NCBI GenBank assembly: GCA_031549905.1
Contig: JAVBPC010000041.1
Location: forward strand, 1 to 64,000
Source: Avichristensenella sp031549905
GTDB lineage: Bacteria; Bacillota; Clostridia; Christensenellales; Aristaeellaceae
DNA: 64,000 bases
Reading direction: 5' to 3'
The notes beneath the pieces are model-generated. The model ran no database searches. It was not told the origin of the DNA and saw only the letters and a list, made by a program, of their open reading frames with translations. This document shows positions 26,892 through 34,936 of this stretch, one piece after another. The translations under genes were made by a program, and so were the position numbers. Numbering within the stretch: the stretch's first letter is position 1; every line of letters starts with the position of its first letter.

Positions 26892-27794
26892 TCAAGCCCC
26901 TACAGACTTTTGATCCAACCCATCGATGTTGCTCCCTTCAGTTACCCCAGGGTGAACCTTCCGCTCGTTCCTTTTAAGACCGCAGGATAGCGCTCCGGTA
27001 GGGCATGCCTTTTTGCATGCGCCGCAGCGGATGCATTCAGTATGGTTTGGGCTTTTTGTCACCGGCACCTGCATGTTACAAGCACGCTCACACGCTTTAC
27101 AGTGCGTGCATCTGTTTTTGTCAAGATGCATGCGATAAAAGCTTACCTTGTTGAACAACGCATACACAGCCCCCAATGGGCACAGGTACTTGCAGAACGG
27201 CCTATATATGAACACAGACACAAGCAGGAGCGCGATCAGGATGCCCATCTTCCAACTGAACAGGAACCCAACCGCCTGGCGCAGACCAGGATTGGCGGCC
27301 AACAAAGGGATGCCACCAAGCAGAGTGCCGGATGGACACACGTATTGGCAGAAGAAGGGCTTTGCGATGCCGTACTTGTCGGTGAGCAGCATGGGAAACA
27401 GGATCACCAGTGCGACCAGCACACCGTACTTCACATACCGCAGCGCACTATCCAGCTTTGCGGGTACCCGCAGCCGCTTGACTTTGATCCTATGCAACAA
27501 GTCTTGTACAAGCCCAAAGGGACACAGCCACCCGCATATGAACCTGCCCAGCATGGTACCGAATAGTGTGAGCAAGCCCAACACATACAGCGAGATATGG
27601 TACTTTGCGCTGCCGATGACCGCTTGCAGCGCCCCGATGGGGCACGCCCCCAGCGCGCCGGGGCAGGAATAGCAGTTCAGCCCCGGCACGCACATGTTCT
27701 TCAGCGGTCCCTGATAGATTTTACCCTTGATAAAGCCAACAAGATTCAGGTTGGTGGCAAGAAAGACCCCAAGTTGAGTGATTAACCGCTTCAT
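26892..27794 (-). CDS. Polytopic 4Fe-4S membrane protein (NapH/YccM-like)
   Basis: This 300-residue membrane protein should pass electrons across or along the cytoplasmic membrane. It has about five transmembrane helices, two CxxxCP motifs facing the cytoplasm (CGWLCPFG and CKYLCPLG) as in NapH, NosR and RdxA proteins, further cysteine motifs (CPGALGACPIGA, CQYVCPSG), and two C-terminal 4Fe-4S ferredoxin motifs (CTHCKACERAC and CIRCGACKKAC). It follows the CXXC miniprotein by four bases and the TlpA-like lipoprotein, a trio found together in many Clostridia. A role in delivering reducing power to the extracytoplasmic thioredoxin-like protein is an inference from context. Confidence 0.85.
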   Translation of the reverse strand: MKRLITQLGVFLATNLNLVGFIKGKIYQGPLKNMCVPGLNCYSCPGALGACPIGALQAVIGSAKYHISLYVLGLLTLFGTMLGRFICGWLCPFGLVQDLLHRIKVKRLRVPAKLDSALRYVKYGVLVALVILFPMLLTDKYGIAKPFFCQYVCPSGTLLGGIPLLAANPGLRQAVGFLFSWKMGILIALLLVSVFIYRPFCKYLCPLGAVYALFNKVSFYRMHLDKNRCTHCKACERACNMQVPVTKSPNHTECIRCGACKKACPTGALSCGLKRNERKVHPGVTEGSNIDGLDQKSVGA

Positions 27795-27798
27795 ATGC

Positions 27799-27948
27799 TC
27801 ACCCGATCCCGATACATTCCAGGCAAATGTGGGTTGCTTTCTTGAATACCGTTGCGTTTTCCGCCCGCAGTAGGCCCAAGGCCATAAGGGTCAAGCCCAG
27901 CACCAGAAGCCCGCTGCGAACAACACAGAGGCGTTTTTCCATTGTCAT
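27799..27948 (-). CDS. 49-residue CXXC membrane miniprotein (CD1871A-like)
   Basis: This small gene encodes 49 residues: one hydrophobic helix (roughly residues 12-27, LLVLGLTLMALGLL) and a C-terminal ICLECIGIG motif with a CXXC pair. Proteins of this type, described as CD1871A family CXXC motif-containing, sit between a TlpA-like gene and a 4Fe-4S membrane protein gene in Clostridia, exactly as here. The start follows GGAAGAGCGAG, and the stop is four bases before the ferredoxin gene. The CXXC pair could relay electrons between the membrane ferredoxin and the lipoprotein thioredoxin. Family match is from memory of the pattern and gene order. Confidence 0.8.
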   Translation of the reverse strand: MTMEKRLCVVRSGLLVLGLTLMALGLLRAENATVFKKATHICLECIGIG

Positions 27949-27960
27949 CTCGCTCTTCCG

Positions 27961-29007
27961 TCACTGTTCCAACAAAGCCAGCCTCTCCTCAATCGCCGAG
28001 CGGTAGCCTTCCACCACATCGCCACTTGGCACGCCGATGAAGGGTTCGCCCACGATATTGCCTGCGCCATCCACAAAGATGGTGGTGGGAAAGCCTTGTA
28101 CGTTGGCCAGAAAACCCTCTTGCATTTCTTTGTTCGCGGCAATATTCTGGTATTTTACGCCGATTTCGTCCTGCATTCTTCGGGCAAGTTCGGCTTCGTC
28201 CTCGCCGTCCGTGCAGATGCCCAGCAAATTGACCCCTTCCGGTAGGTTCGCATACAGCTTTTGCAGCTCGGGCAGTTCCGCCACACAAGGGCCGCACCAG
28301 GTTGCCCAGATGTTGATCATGGTGAGCTTGTAATCATTGAAACAGGATGAGTCAATCTTTTCTCCGTTCAAACACTGACCATCAAACACGACCGCGCCGC
28401 TTTCGAACATATCCTTCATACCGGATAATGTCATGTCCTTTCCAAATTCCACGGTGGCCACCAGCAGCGCCTGGTATTCTGCCTTTTCCTCTTCTGTAAG
28501 GATGGAGAGATCCGTATTTGGGTTGGTCAGAAGCGTGTAGACCGTTCCGTCCTTCTCGCCCAGCACCTTTTCCACTGGGTAACGGCTTCGCATATCCTCA
28601 TCCTTTTTGTCATCCTTTTCAATTATAAAAGCACACAGGGGCAGGATGTTTTTCTTTAGAATATCCTCTAGCTCCTTTTGCTCCGGCGTATACGCGTCGC
28701 AGTCATCGGGCAGGTTCGGATCGCTGTAAAGTTTGTTCATCGCTTCCAAACCGGCCGTGGAGATGTAGTCAAGCCCGAAACCATGATCGGTGCCGTAGGG
28801 AAGCAGGCAGGGTTCGTCATACAAGGCGGTGTACCACGCATCAGGCCAAAGGAACTTGATGCCGGATATCGGATCGTCGAAATACCGATCCCCCACAATC
28901 GGTTCGATGAGCGCCGCGTCGACTTGGGATTCTCCATAGGCACAGCAGCTTGCCAGTGCCAGCAAAAGCGCGCCGAGCAGGGCGAAGGAAACCATCTTCT
29001 TTGTCAT
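27961..29007 (-). CDS. TlpA/ResA-like thioredoxin lipoprotein with N-terminal extension
   Basis: This 348-residue protein has a lipoprotein signal with lipobox LASC (Cys21), so it should be anchored outside the membrane. Residues 205-348 form a TlpA/ResA-like thioredoxin fold with active site WCGPC (237-241) and a cis-Pro region (VQGFPTTIFV). Residues 25-200 form an additional domain of unknown fold. It probably reduces disulfides or methionine sulfoxide reductases outside the cell. The start at 29007 has AAGGAG eight bases upstream. It heads the operon with the CXXC protein and the 4Fe-4S membrane protein and is divergent from the VanRS-like pair, which likely regulates it. Confidence 0.88.
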   Translation of the reverse strand: MTKKMVSFALLGALLLALASCCAYGESQVDAALIEPIVGDRYFDDPISGIKFLWPDAWYTALYDEPCLLPYGTDHGFGLDYISTAGLEAMNKLYSDPNLPDDCDAYTPEQKELEDILKKNILPLCAFIIEKDDKKDEDMRSRYPVEKVLGEKDGTVYTLLTNPNTDLSILTEEEKAEYQALLVATVEFGKDMTLSGMKDMFESGAVVFDGQCLNGEKIDSSCFNDYKLTMINIWATWCGPCVAELPELQKLYANLPEGVNLLGICTDGEDEAELARRMQDEIGVKYQNIAANKEMQEGFLANVQGFPTTIFVDGAGNIVGEPFIGVPSGDVVEGYRSAIEERLALLEQ

Positions 29008-29179
29008 GCTAATAACTCCTTCTGTGTTTTTCCGGTTACCATTTAACCACAAAAACGTCAGCAAGGTTTTAATGCCAACAAAATGAAACCTTATGGTTTT
29101 CTTAATCTTCTCGCAGAAACCTGAGGTGGCAGCCAGATGTGGTATACTTTGTGCAGACATGCGCAAGGAGAGGATGACT

Positions 29180-29875
29180 ATGACCAACACCATCCTGATC
29201 ATCGAAGATGATGAGCCGATTGCCAGCCTCATCGAAGTGTATTTGGAGAACGAAAGCTTCCATGCCCTCAAGGCCTTTTCCGGCCACGGTGGCCTAGCCA
29301 TGGCCGCAGAGGAAGCGGTGAGTCTCGTTATTCTCGACCTGATGCTGCCAGATATGGATGGTTTTGAAGTGTGCCGCCGTCTGCGGAAAAATCATACCTT
29401 CCCCATCATCATGCTCACCGCGAAGGATGAAGCGACCGATAAGATCGCCGGTTTGACACTTGGCGCAGATGACTATATCACCAAACCGTTTCTCCCCCTG
29501 GAACTGATGGCGCGTGTAAAAGCTCAATTACGCCGCTGCCAAAAATACGATGTTCAGAACGCTGAGAGCAAAAATGTCATGGAGGCATCCGGCATTGTTG
29601 TGGATGCCGACACGCACACCTGTATGGTGAATGGAAACCCTGTTGCCCTGACACCGACCGAGTTTTCCATTCTACAGCTTTTGTTGGAGCGCCGCGGCAA
29701 ACCGGTAAGTTCGGAAGAGCTATACAGCGAAGTATGGAGAGAAGCTTATTATGCCGGTGGAAACAACACCGTGATGGTTCATATCCGGCATCTGCGCGAG
29801 AAGTTGGGCGACACAGCAGAGGAGCCGAAATACATCAAAACAGTTTGGGGGGTAGGATATAAAGTTGAAGCATGA
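29180..29875 (+). CDS. OmpR-family response regulator (VanR-like)
   Basis: The 231-residue regulator has a receiver domain with IIEDDEP, phospho-acceptor Asp in VILDLMLPDMDG and Lys in GADDYITKPF, and a C-terminal winged helix (ALTPTEFSILQLLLER, VMVHIRHLREKLGD). The start at 29180 suits the AAGGAGAGG site; an ATG two codons upstream is too near it. The product is divergent from the TlpA operon and overlaps the kinase gene by 11 bases. VanR-like describes the sequence type only: no van ligase or dehydrogenase genes are present. The likely target is the redox operon at 26892-29007. Confidence 0.88.
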   Translation: MTNTILIIEDDEPIASLIEVYLENESFHALKAFSGHGGLAMAAEEAVSLVILDLMLPDMDGFEVCRRLRKNHTFPIIMLTAKDEATDKIAGLTLGADDYITKPFLPLELMARVKAQLRRCQKYDVQNAESKNVMEASGIVVDADTHTCMVNGNPVALTPTEFSILQLLLERRGKPVSSEELYSEVWREAYYAGGNNTVMVHIRHLREKLGDTAEEPKYIKTVWGVGYKVEA

Positions 29876-30995
29876 ATACGGAAAACTACGGCAAAAACTG
29901 CTGTTGCGCATGCTTGCCATCGCGGTGGGCGTGCTGCTTCTGTGGGTTTTTGTCCAGTTTGTTTTGATCGATCGGGTGTTGCTGTCGCCCATTGAGGAGC
30001 TTCCTCCCGGAATGCTCCCCGCTGATGCGGATGTGCTGACAATGGACGCCGATATGATTGCCGCACTGTCCAAAGTATTCGCCCAGCGTCAAAACACATA
30101 TCTTGCGACCATTGGAATATTGGTCTTGCTCCTGGCGGTCTTCTTTTACATGCTGATGCGCCTGACGAAATACTTTCGGGAAGCCAGCGAAGGCATCGAT
30201 AAGCTGCTGGAGACAGGGGATGCGAGGGCGCGCCTTTCCCCTGAACTGGATTTTTTGGAGACGAAACTCAACGATGTGAAGCAGGAACTTGACCGGCGCG
30301 AGAAAGAGGCCCGCGATGCCGAACGGCGGAAAGATGAACTGGTGGCCTATCTGGCGCACGACATCAGAACGCCGCTGACAACCGTCATCGGGTACCTAAA
30401 CCTCTTGACTGAGCAACCGGACATAACCCCGGAGCGGCGGGTCAAATATCTGAGCCAAACGCTGGATAGCGCAAAGCGGTTGGACGCACTCGTATGCGAG
30501 CTCTTTGAGATCACGCGTTTCAATGTCCAGGGCATTCATCTGGATTTGCGCGGTTTTGACCTAACCTTTTTGCTCAGACAATTGGGGGAATCCTTCCACC
30601 CCATCTTACAGCCGCAAGGGAAGAAGATTGTTTTTGAAACACCATCACAGCTAATGCTGAAAGGTGATGCCGATAAACTGGCTCGGGTGTTCCGCAACAT
30701 CCTGAAAAACGCTGCCGTTTTCAGCGATGACGGTTCAACCATCCGGGTGGAAGCGAAAGAGGGAAATGCCGATGTAACGGTTACCATCAGCGATACCGGC
30801 GCACATATCCCTCATCAGGAGTTGGAAGCGATTTTTGATAAGTTCCATCGCTTGGACAATGCGCGCAACGCAAAAACCGGAGGCACGGGGTTAGGGCTTG
30901 CCATCGCTAAGGAAATTGTGCATGCGCACGGTGGCGCCATTCAAGCTAAAAGCGATGGAAACGAGACGGTGTTCACGGTGTCTTTGCCAAGATGA
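29865..30995 (+). CDS. Sensor histidine kinase (VanS-like)
   Basis: This 376-residue kinase has a TM helix at residues 14-36, a short extracytoplasmic loop of about 45 residues, a second TM at 80-97, a HAMP-like helix, the HisKA box with AHDIRTPLTTVIGYLNLL, and a HATPase domain (NILKNA, TGGTGLGLAIAK). The small sensing loop and the His box resemble VanS. I take TTG 29865 as the start, inside the regulator gene; no better codon is available before the first helix. It would phosphorylate the regulator encoded just upstream, perhaps in response to envelope or thiol stress. Confidence 0.85.
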   Translation: MKHEYGKLRQKLLLRMLAIAVGVLLLWVFVQFVLIDRVLLSPIEELPPGMLPADADVLTMDADMIAALSKVFAQRQNTYLATIGILVLLLAVFFYMLMRLTKYFREASEGIDKLLETGDARARLSPELDFLETKLNDVKQELDRREKEARDAERRKDELVAYLAHDIRTPLTTVIGYLNLLTEQPDITPERRVKYLSQTLDSAKRLDALVCELFEITRFNVQGIHLDLRGFDLTFLLRQLGESFHPILQPQGKKIVFETPSQLMLKGDADKLARVFRNILKNAAVFSDDGSTIRVEAKEGNADVTVTISDTGAHIPHQELEAIFDKFHRLDNARNAKTGGTGLGLAIAKEIVHAHGGAIQAKSDGNETVFTVSLPR

Positions 30996-31026
30996 TGGCA
31001 TACGGTCCGCTTGGTATTCTTAACCG

Positions 31027-31048
31027 GGGCTGTCACGGCAGCCCTTTT
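31027..31048 (+). terminator. Terminator after the VanRS-like pair
   Basis: GGGCTG and CAGCCC form a 6-bp stem with a 6-base loop followed by TTTT. Confidence 0.65.
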
Positions 31049-31366
31049 CGCATGAGGAGTGTTCGAATTCTATCATCTCCACTGCCTAGGGGAGCGTGTC
31101 CGGATACTTTTCAGCGTTTCTCCGCGCGGACTTTGGGTGCTGAAAACCACAGGCAGTTCACCACCGTCCCAAACTGCTTACTTCCTGCCCCCCGGTATTG
31201 CATAATTCCAAAATCCAAAGCAAAACATGGCCTGACGACATATCTCACAACACAATAATCAAAAAAGTACAGTCCCTTGCAAACAAAATGTATAAGAAAT
31301 GCGCTTCTCCCGGCGGGTAAAATACAGTATCATTGGGCTAAGAAAACAATAGGGAGGGCGCCGTGT
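31049..31366 (+). other. Intergenic leader before the second sugar importer
   Basis: About 320 bases lie between the terminator and the permease start. AT-rich stretches near 31285-31325 could hold the promoter (TATAAG at 31292, TAAAAT at 31318), but neither has a good -35 box, which fits control by the AraC-type activator at 34937. No riboswitch pattern was recognised. Confidence 0.4.
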
Positions 31367-32329
31367 ATGACCCTTCATTCCCCATCTGCCTCACCGCCTG
31401 ACCGTGGAGCAAGAAAACCGCGCCGCCCGCTGCGGACATTCAAAAAGAACGCTGCGTTGCTTTCGCTCAGCCTGCCGGGCATGTTGTCGCTGTTCCTATT
31501 TATGTACCTGCCGATGTTCGGTATCTTCATTGCGTTCAAGGAGATCAACTACGCCAAGGGCCTGTTCGGCAGTGACTGGATTGGCTTTCGCAATTTTGAT
31601 TTCTTTTTCCGCTCACAGGACGCACTTCGTATTACGCGGAACACGCTGCTGTATAATATCGTCTTTATCGTCGTGGGCATTCTTCTGGCGGTGTTTTTAG
31701 CAATGGTGCTATATGAGCTGTCCGCTAAGGCGGTCAAAGTATTCCAGACCGTGCTGTTCGTACCGTATTTTCTCTCATGGGTTGTAGTTGGCTACATCGC
31801 CTATATTTTTCTGAATCCAACGGCGGGCATTGTCAACCAATTGCTGGGGGTTCTCGGCGTAAAGCAGGTGAGTTGGTATACGGAAAGAGCGGCATGGCCG
31901 TTCCTCATCCTATTCTTCTATCTTTGGAAAAACCTTGGGTACAATGCCATCATCTTCTATACGGGGCTGATGAGTGTGGATTCGTCAATGTTTGAGGCGG
32001 CAGCGATCGACGGCGCAAACAAGTGGCAGCTTCGGGTTCATATCCTGCTGCCCATGCTCAGGCCGCTCATCTCCATCATGGCAATGTTAGCTGTTGGGCG
32101 CATCATGTATGCGGACTTTGGCCTGTTCTATTTCATTCCGCGCAATACCGGTATGCTGTATGAAGTCACGGATGTTATTGATACCTATGTGTACCGGGCG
32201 CTCCGGGTTTCGCCTGAACTTGGCATGTCCTCGGCGGCCGCTCTGTACCAGTCCGTGGTGGGTTGTGTGGTCGTGCTGCTTGCCAATGCAGTGCTGCGCC
32301 GATTTTCTCCGGATGACGCGCTGTTTTAA
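31367..32329 (+). CDS. ABC sugar importer permease, LplB type (second system)
   Basis: This 320-residue permease has an N-terminal basic, proline-rich cytoplasmic tail of about 35 residues, then six helices. The family segment MYLPMFGIFIAFKEINYAKG and the EAA loop FEAAAIDGANKWQLRVHILLP are present. The GGGAGGG site nine bases before 31367 fixes the start against a longer frame. It begins a three-gene importer (permease, permease, binding protein) with no ATPase and no enzyme genes alongside, so the transported sugar cannot be guessed from the neighbours. Confidence 0.9.
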   Translation: MTLHSPSASPPDRGARKPRRPLRTFKKNAALLSLSLPGMLSLFLFMYLPMFGIFIAFKEINYAKGLFGSDWIGFRNFDFFFRSQDALRITRNTLLYNIVFIVVGILLAVFLAMVLYELSAKAVKVFQTVLFVPYFLSWVVVGYIAYIFLNPTAGIVNQLLGVLGVKQVSWYTERAAWPFLILFFYLWKNLGYNAIIFYTGLMSVDSSMFEAAAIDGANKWQLRVHILLPMLRPLISIMAMLAVGRIMYADFGLFYFIPRNTGMLYEVTDVIDTYVYRALRVSPELGMSSAAALYQSVVGCVVVLLANAVLRRFSPDDALF

Positions 32330-32341
32330 GGAGGTCGGAAA

Positions 32342-33214
32342 ATGAAAATGCACGACCGGCACATCATAGCTACGCTGTTGCTTGCAATCATCAGCGTTGT
32401 GATCATACTGCCGCTGCTCTACATGATCTCTGTATCCTTTTCCAGCGACGGCGACATTGCCCGGCATGGATACGCGCTGATTCCAAAGACCTTGTCTCTG
32501 ACTGCGTACAAGCAGGCGTTTGCCGTACCAAAGGTCATCCTGAATGCATATGGTGTCACACTCTTTGTGACCGCTGTGGGCACGTTCTGCTCGCTTATGA
32601 TTACGACGGCGCTGGCGTACGCCATGGCCCGCAAGGACTATGCATACCGGAAGTTTACATCGGCCTATTCACTGATCCCGCTGCTGTTCAACGGCGGTAT
32701 GGTATCCCAATATGTGATTAATACCCAGGTGCTGCACCTGAATGACACGATCTGGGCATTGATCCTGCCCTATGGCATTAATGTATGGTATACGTTTATG
32801 ATGCGCAGTTTTTTGAGCGGGCTTCCAACGGAGTTGTACGAGTCGGCCAAGATCGACGGCGCGGGTGAATACCGCATCTACTTTACGATTGTGTTGCCGC
32901 TGTCCGCAGCGGGACTTGCGACCATTGGTCTATTCTATGCGTTCGCTTTCTGGAATGACTGGTGGCTGGCTATGCTGTACATCAACAAGCGCCAGAACCT
33001 GGCCCCGCTGCAGATGCTGCTGCAGCGTATCATGATGAACATTGAGTTCTACACCAAACAATTGCCTGCGGGTATTCGGGTGGATGGCGGAATCCCCGTG
33101 GAAGGCACGCGCATGGCGCTGGCAGTGCTGGCCGCGGGTCCAATGCTCATCGCTTTCCCATTTTTCCAGAAGTACTTTGTCAAAGGCATCTCGGTCGGCG
33201 CGGTGAAAGGCTGA
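32342..33214 (+). CDS. ABC sugar importer permease, YtcP type (second system)
   Basis: This 290-residue permease has six predicted helices, the EAA loop YESAKIDGAGEYRIYFTIVLP and the YtcP tail FFQKYFVKGISVGAVKG. It starts 12 bases after the LplB-type gene behind AAGGAGG. Together the two permeases form the channel of the second importer. Confidence 0.9.
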   Translation: MKMHDRHIIATLLLAIISVVIILPLLYMISVSFSSDGDIARHGYALIPKTLSLTAYKQAFAVPKVILNAYGVTLFVTAVGTFCSLMITTALAYAMARKDYAYRKFTSAYSLIPLLFNGGMVSQYVINTQVLHLNDTIWALILPYGINVWYTFMMRSFLSGLPTELYESAKIDGAGEYRIYFTIVLPLSAAGLATIGLFYAFAFWNDWWLAMLYINKRQNLAPLQMLLQRIMMNIEFYTKQLPAGIRVDGGIPVEGTRMALAVLAAGPMLIAFPFFQKYFVKGISVGAVKG

Positions 33215-33326
33215 CCTGATCGCACCCTGGAACGTTGGGATTCCTGGCGGAATCCCCCTATGGCGCCAGATTCTCCGAATCTGCGCCGCTGTCTCGGAAG
33301 ACCAAATGAATGGAGGAGGGTTTTGA

Positions 33327-34814
33327 ATGAAGCGTAAGTCCTACCTGTCGCTGTGCCTCGCGCTCCTGCTGGTCGCGGGTAGCCTGCCCTTTGCCGGTAT
33401 GTCCGCCGGCGCAGAGGAGCTGCCGTTCGTGAAGCTCATCTGGTATATGGGCGGCACGGCGCAGCCCGACCACGATCTCGTGATGGAAGAGGTCAACAAG
33501 ATTCTGAAGGAAAAGATCAACGCGGAACTTGAAATCAACTGGATCGATTGGGGTAATTACTCCAGCCAGATGGCCATCTACCTTGCTTCCGGCGAGCCGA
33601 TGGATCTGATGTACACCTCCAACTGGGCCAACGACTTCTACGCGGATGTGGGCAAGGGTGCGTACATGGAGTTGGACATGGCGATGATTGAGGAGCTTGG
33701 CCCCAACATCATCAAGGGCGTGCTTCCGGCAGCCTGGGATGCGGCGAAGGTCGGCGGCAAACTGTACGCGATCCCCAACACGCAGGTGCAGGCACGCTGG
33801 CCGGGCGTCATCATGCAGAAAAAGTATGTAGAGAAGTACGGCTTTAATGCCGATGAAGCAAAGACGCTGGAAGACTTCACCCCGTATTTTGAAGCTATCG
33901 CCAAGGGCGATCCGGGCGTATACCCAATCGATATCTTCAAGGGCAATTCCAACATCCTCACGTATTACATCACCGCGATGGGGCTTGAGTATTTTTCCGA
34001 TTCCAATCCCTTTGGCGTCTACCTGAACGACGACAATACGCAGCTTGTCAACCTGTACGAGACGCCCGAACTGCGCGAGTTTCTGTTGATGATCCGCAAC
34101 TGGTACGAGATTGGCATCGTGCGGCCTGACGCTGCGACCATTTCAGACCTGACGGGCGAGAAGGCGAACGGTATGCTTGCCAACATCTTTGCGGTCAACA
34201 ACCCGGATACGCTGGCCAACCAAGCGAACCTGATGGGTCTGGCCGCTGAAGATTTGACAATCAAAGTGCTGTCTGATCCGTTCCTGAGCACCTCCAGCGT
34301 TGTGGCCACGATGACAGCCATCCACAGCGGGAGCAAGAATGCCGAGCGCGCCATCATGCTCTATAACCTGCTCTATGATGAAGTGGATACCCGGATCATC
34401 AATCTGATCAGCTTTGGCATCGAAGGCAAACACTACGAAAAGGTGGCCGATGATCTGATCAAGCCGATCGCCAACAGCGGTTACTATGTGGACTGCGGCT
34501 GGGAGTACGGCAACCTGTTTAACTGCCTGCGTATTGACCCCACGCAGCCGGCATGGCGGCCGACAGGCGAGGATATTAACGCGAACGCGATTGTATCCAA
34601 GCTGATGGGTTTTGGTTTTGACCCCGCTCCTGTCAAGTCCGAACTGGCGCAGATCACCTCCGTACTGGACGAGTACAAGCCGGCGCTGTTCACCGGCTCT
34701 GTGGATGTGGATCAGTATCTGGCGGAACTGAACCAGAAGCTGGTGGCTGCCGGCAGTGAAAAAGTGAAGGCAGAAATGCAGCGGCAGATCGACGAGTGGA
34801 AAGCGACAAAATGA
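33327..34814 (+). CDS. Extracellular solute-binding protein (second system)
   Basis: This 495-residue family 1 binding protein has a signal peptide of about 30 residues (hydrophobic LCLALLLVAGSLPFAG, then MSAGAEE). The only nearby cysteine is at residue 10, before the hydrophobic core, so there is no lipobox. Mature features include KLIWYMGG, YLASGEPMDLMYTS and a C-terminal DUF3502-like region (QPAWRPTGEDINANA), the group that usually goes with LplB/YtcP permeases. GGAGG precedes the start. A strong terminator follows at 34829. Confidence 0.9.
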   Translation: MKRKSYLSLCLALLLVAGSLPFAGMSAGAEELPFVKLIWYMGGTAQPDHDLVMEEVNKILKEKINAELEINWIDWGNYSSQMAIYLASGEPMDLMYTSNWANDFYADVGKGAYMELDMAMIEELGPNIIKGVLPAAWDAAKVGGKLYAIPNTQVQARWPGVIMQKKYVEKYGFNADEAKTLEDFTPYFEAIAKGDPGVYPIDIFKGNSNILTYYITAMGLEYFSDSNPFGVYLNDDNTQLVNLYETPELREFLLMIRNWYEIGIVRPDAATISDLTGEKANGMLANIFAVNNPDTLANQANLMGLAAEDLTIKVLSDPFLSTSSVVATMTAIHSGSKNAERAIMLYNLLYDEVDTRIINLISFGIEGKHYEKVADDLIKPIANSGYYVDCGWEYGNLFNCLRIDPTQPAWRPTGEDINANAIVSKLMGFGFDPAPVKSELAQITSVLDEYKPALFTGSVDVDQYLAELNQKLVAAGSEKVKAEMQRQIDEWKATK

Positions 34815-34828
34815 CCGGAATTTAACTT

Positions 34829-34863
34829 GGGCCGGCTTGCAAGCGCAGGCCGGCCCTTTTTTT
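34829..34863 (+). terminator. Strong terminator after the second importer
   Basis: GGGCCGGC (34829-34836) and GCCGGCCC (34849-34856) form a perfect 8-bp stem, followed by seven T. Confidence 0.92.
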
Positions 34864-34936
34864 CATCTAAGGAAGATGGTATACTGAACACATCCCCGCA
34901 AAACGGGGGTCTATTCCTCTTCGGGGAGGCGTTTGA

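Noticed and set aside
29180..30995. Vancomycin resistance locus
   Set aside because: The two-component pair resembles VanRS, but no D-Ala-D-Lac/Ser ligase, VanH or VanX gene is present; the neighbours are redox genes.
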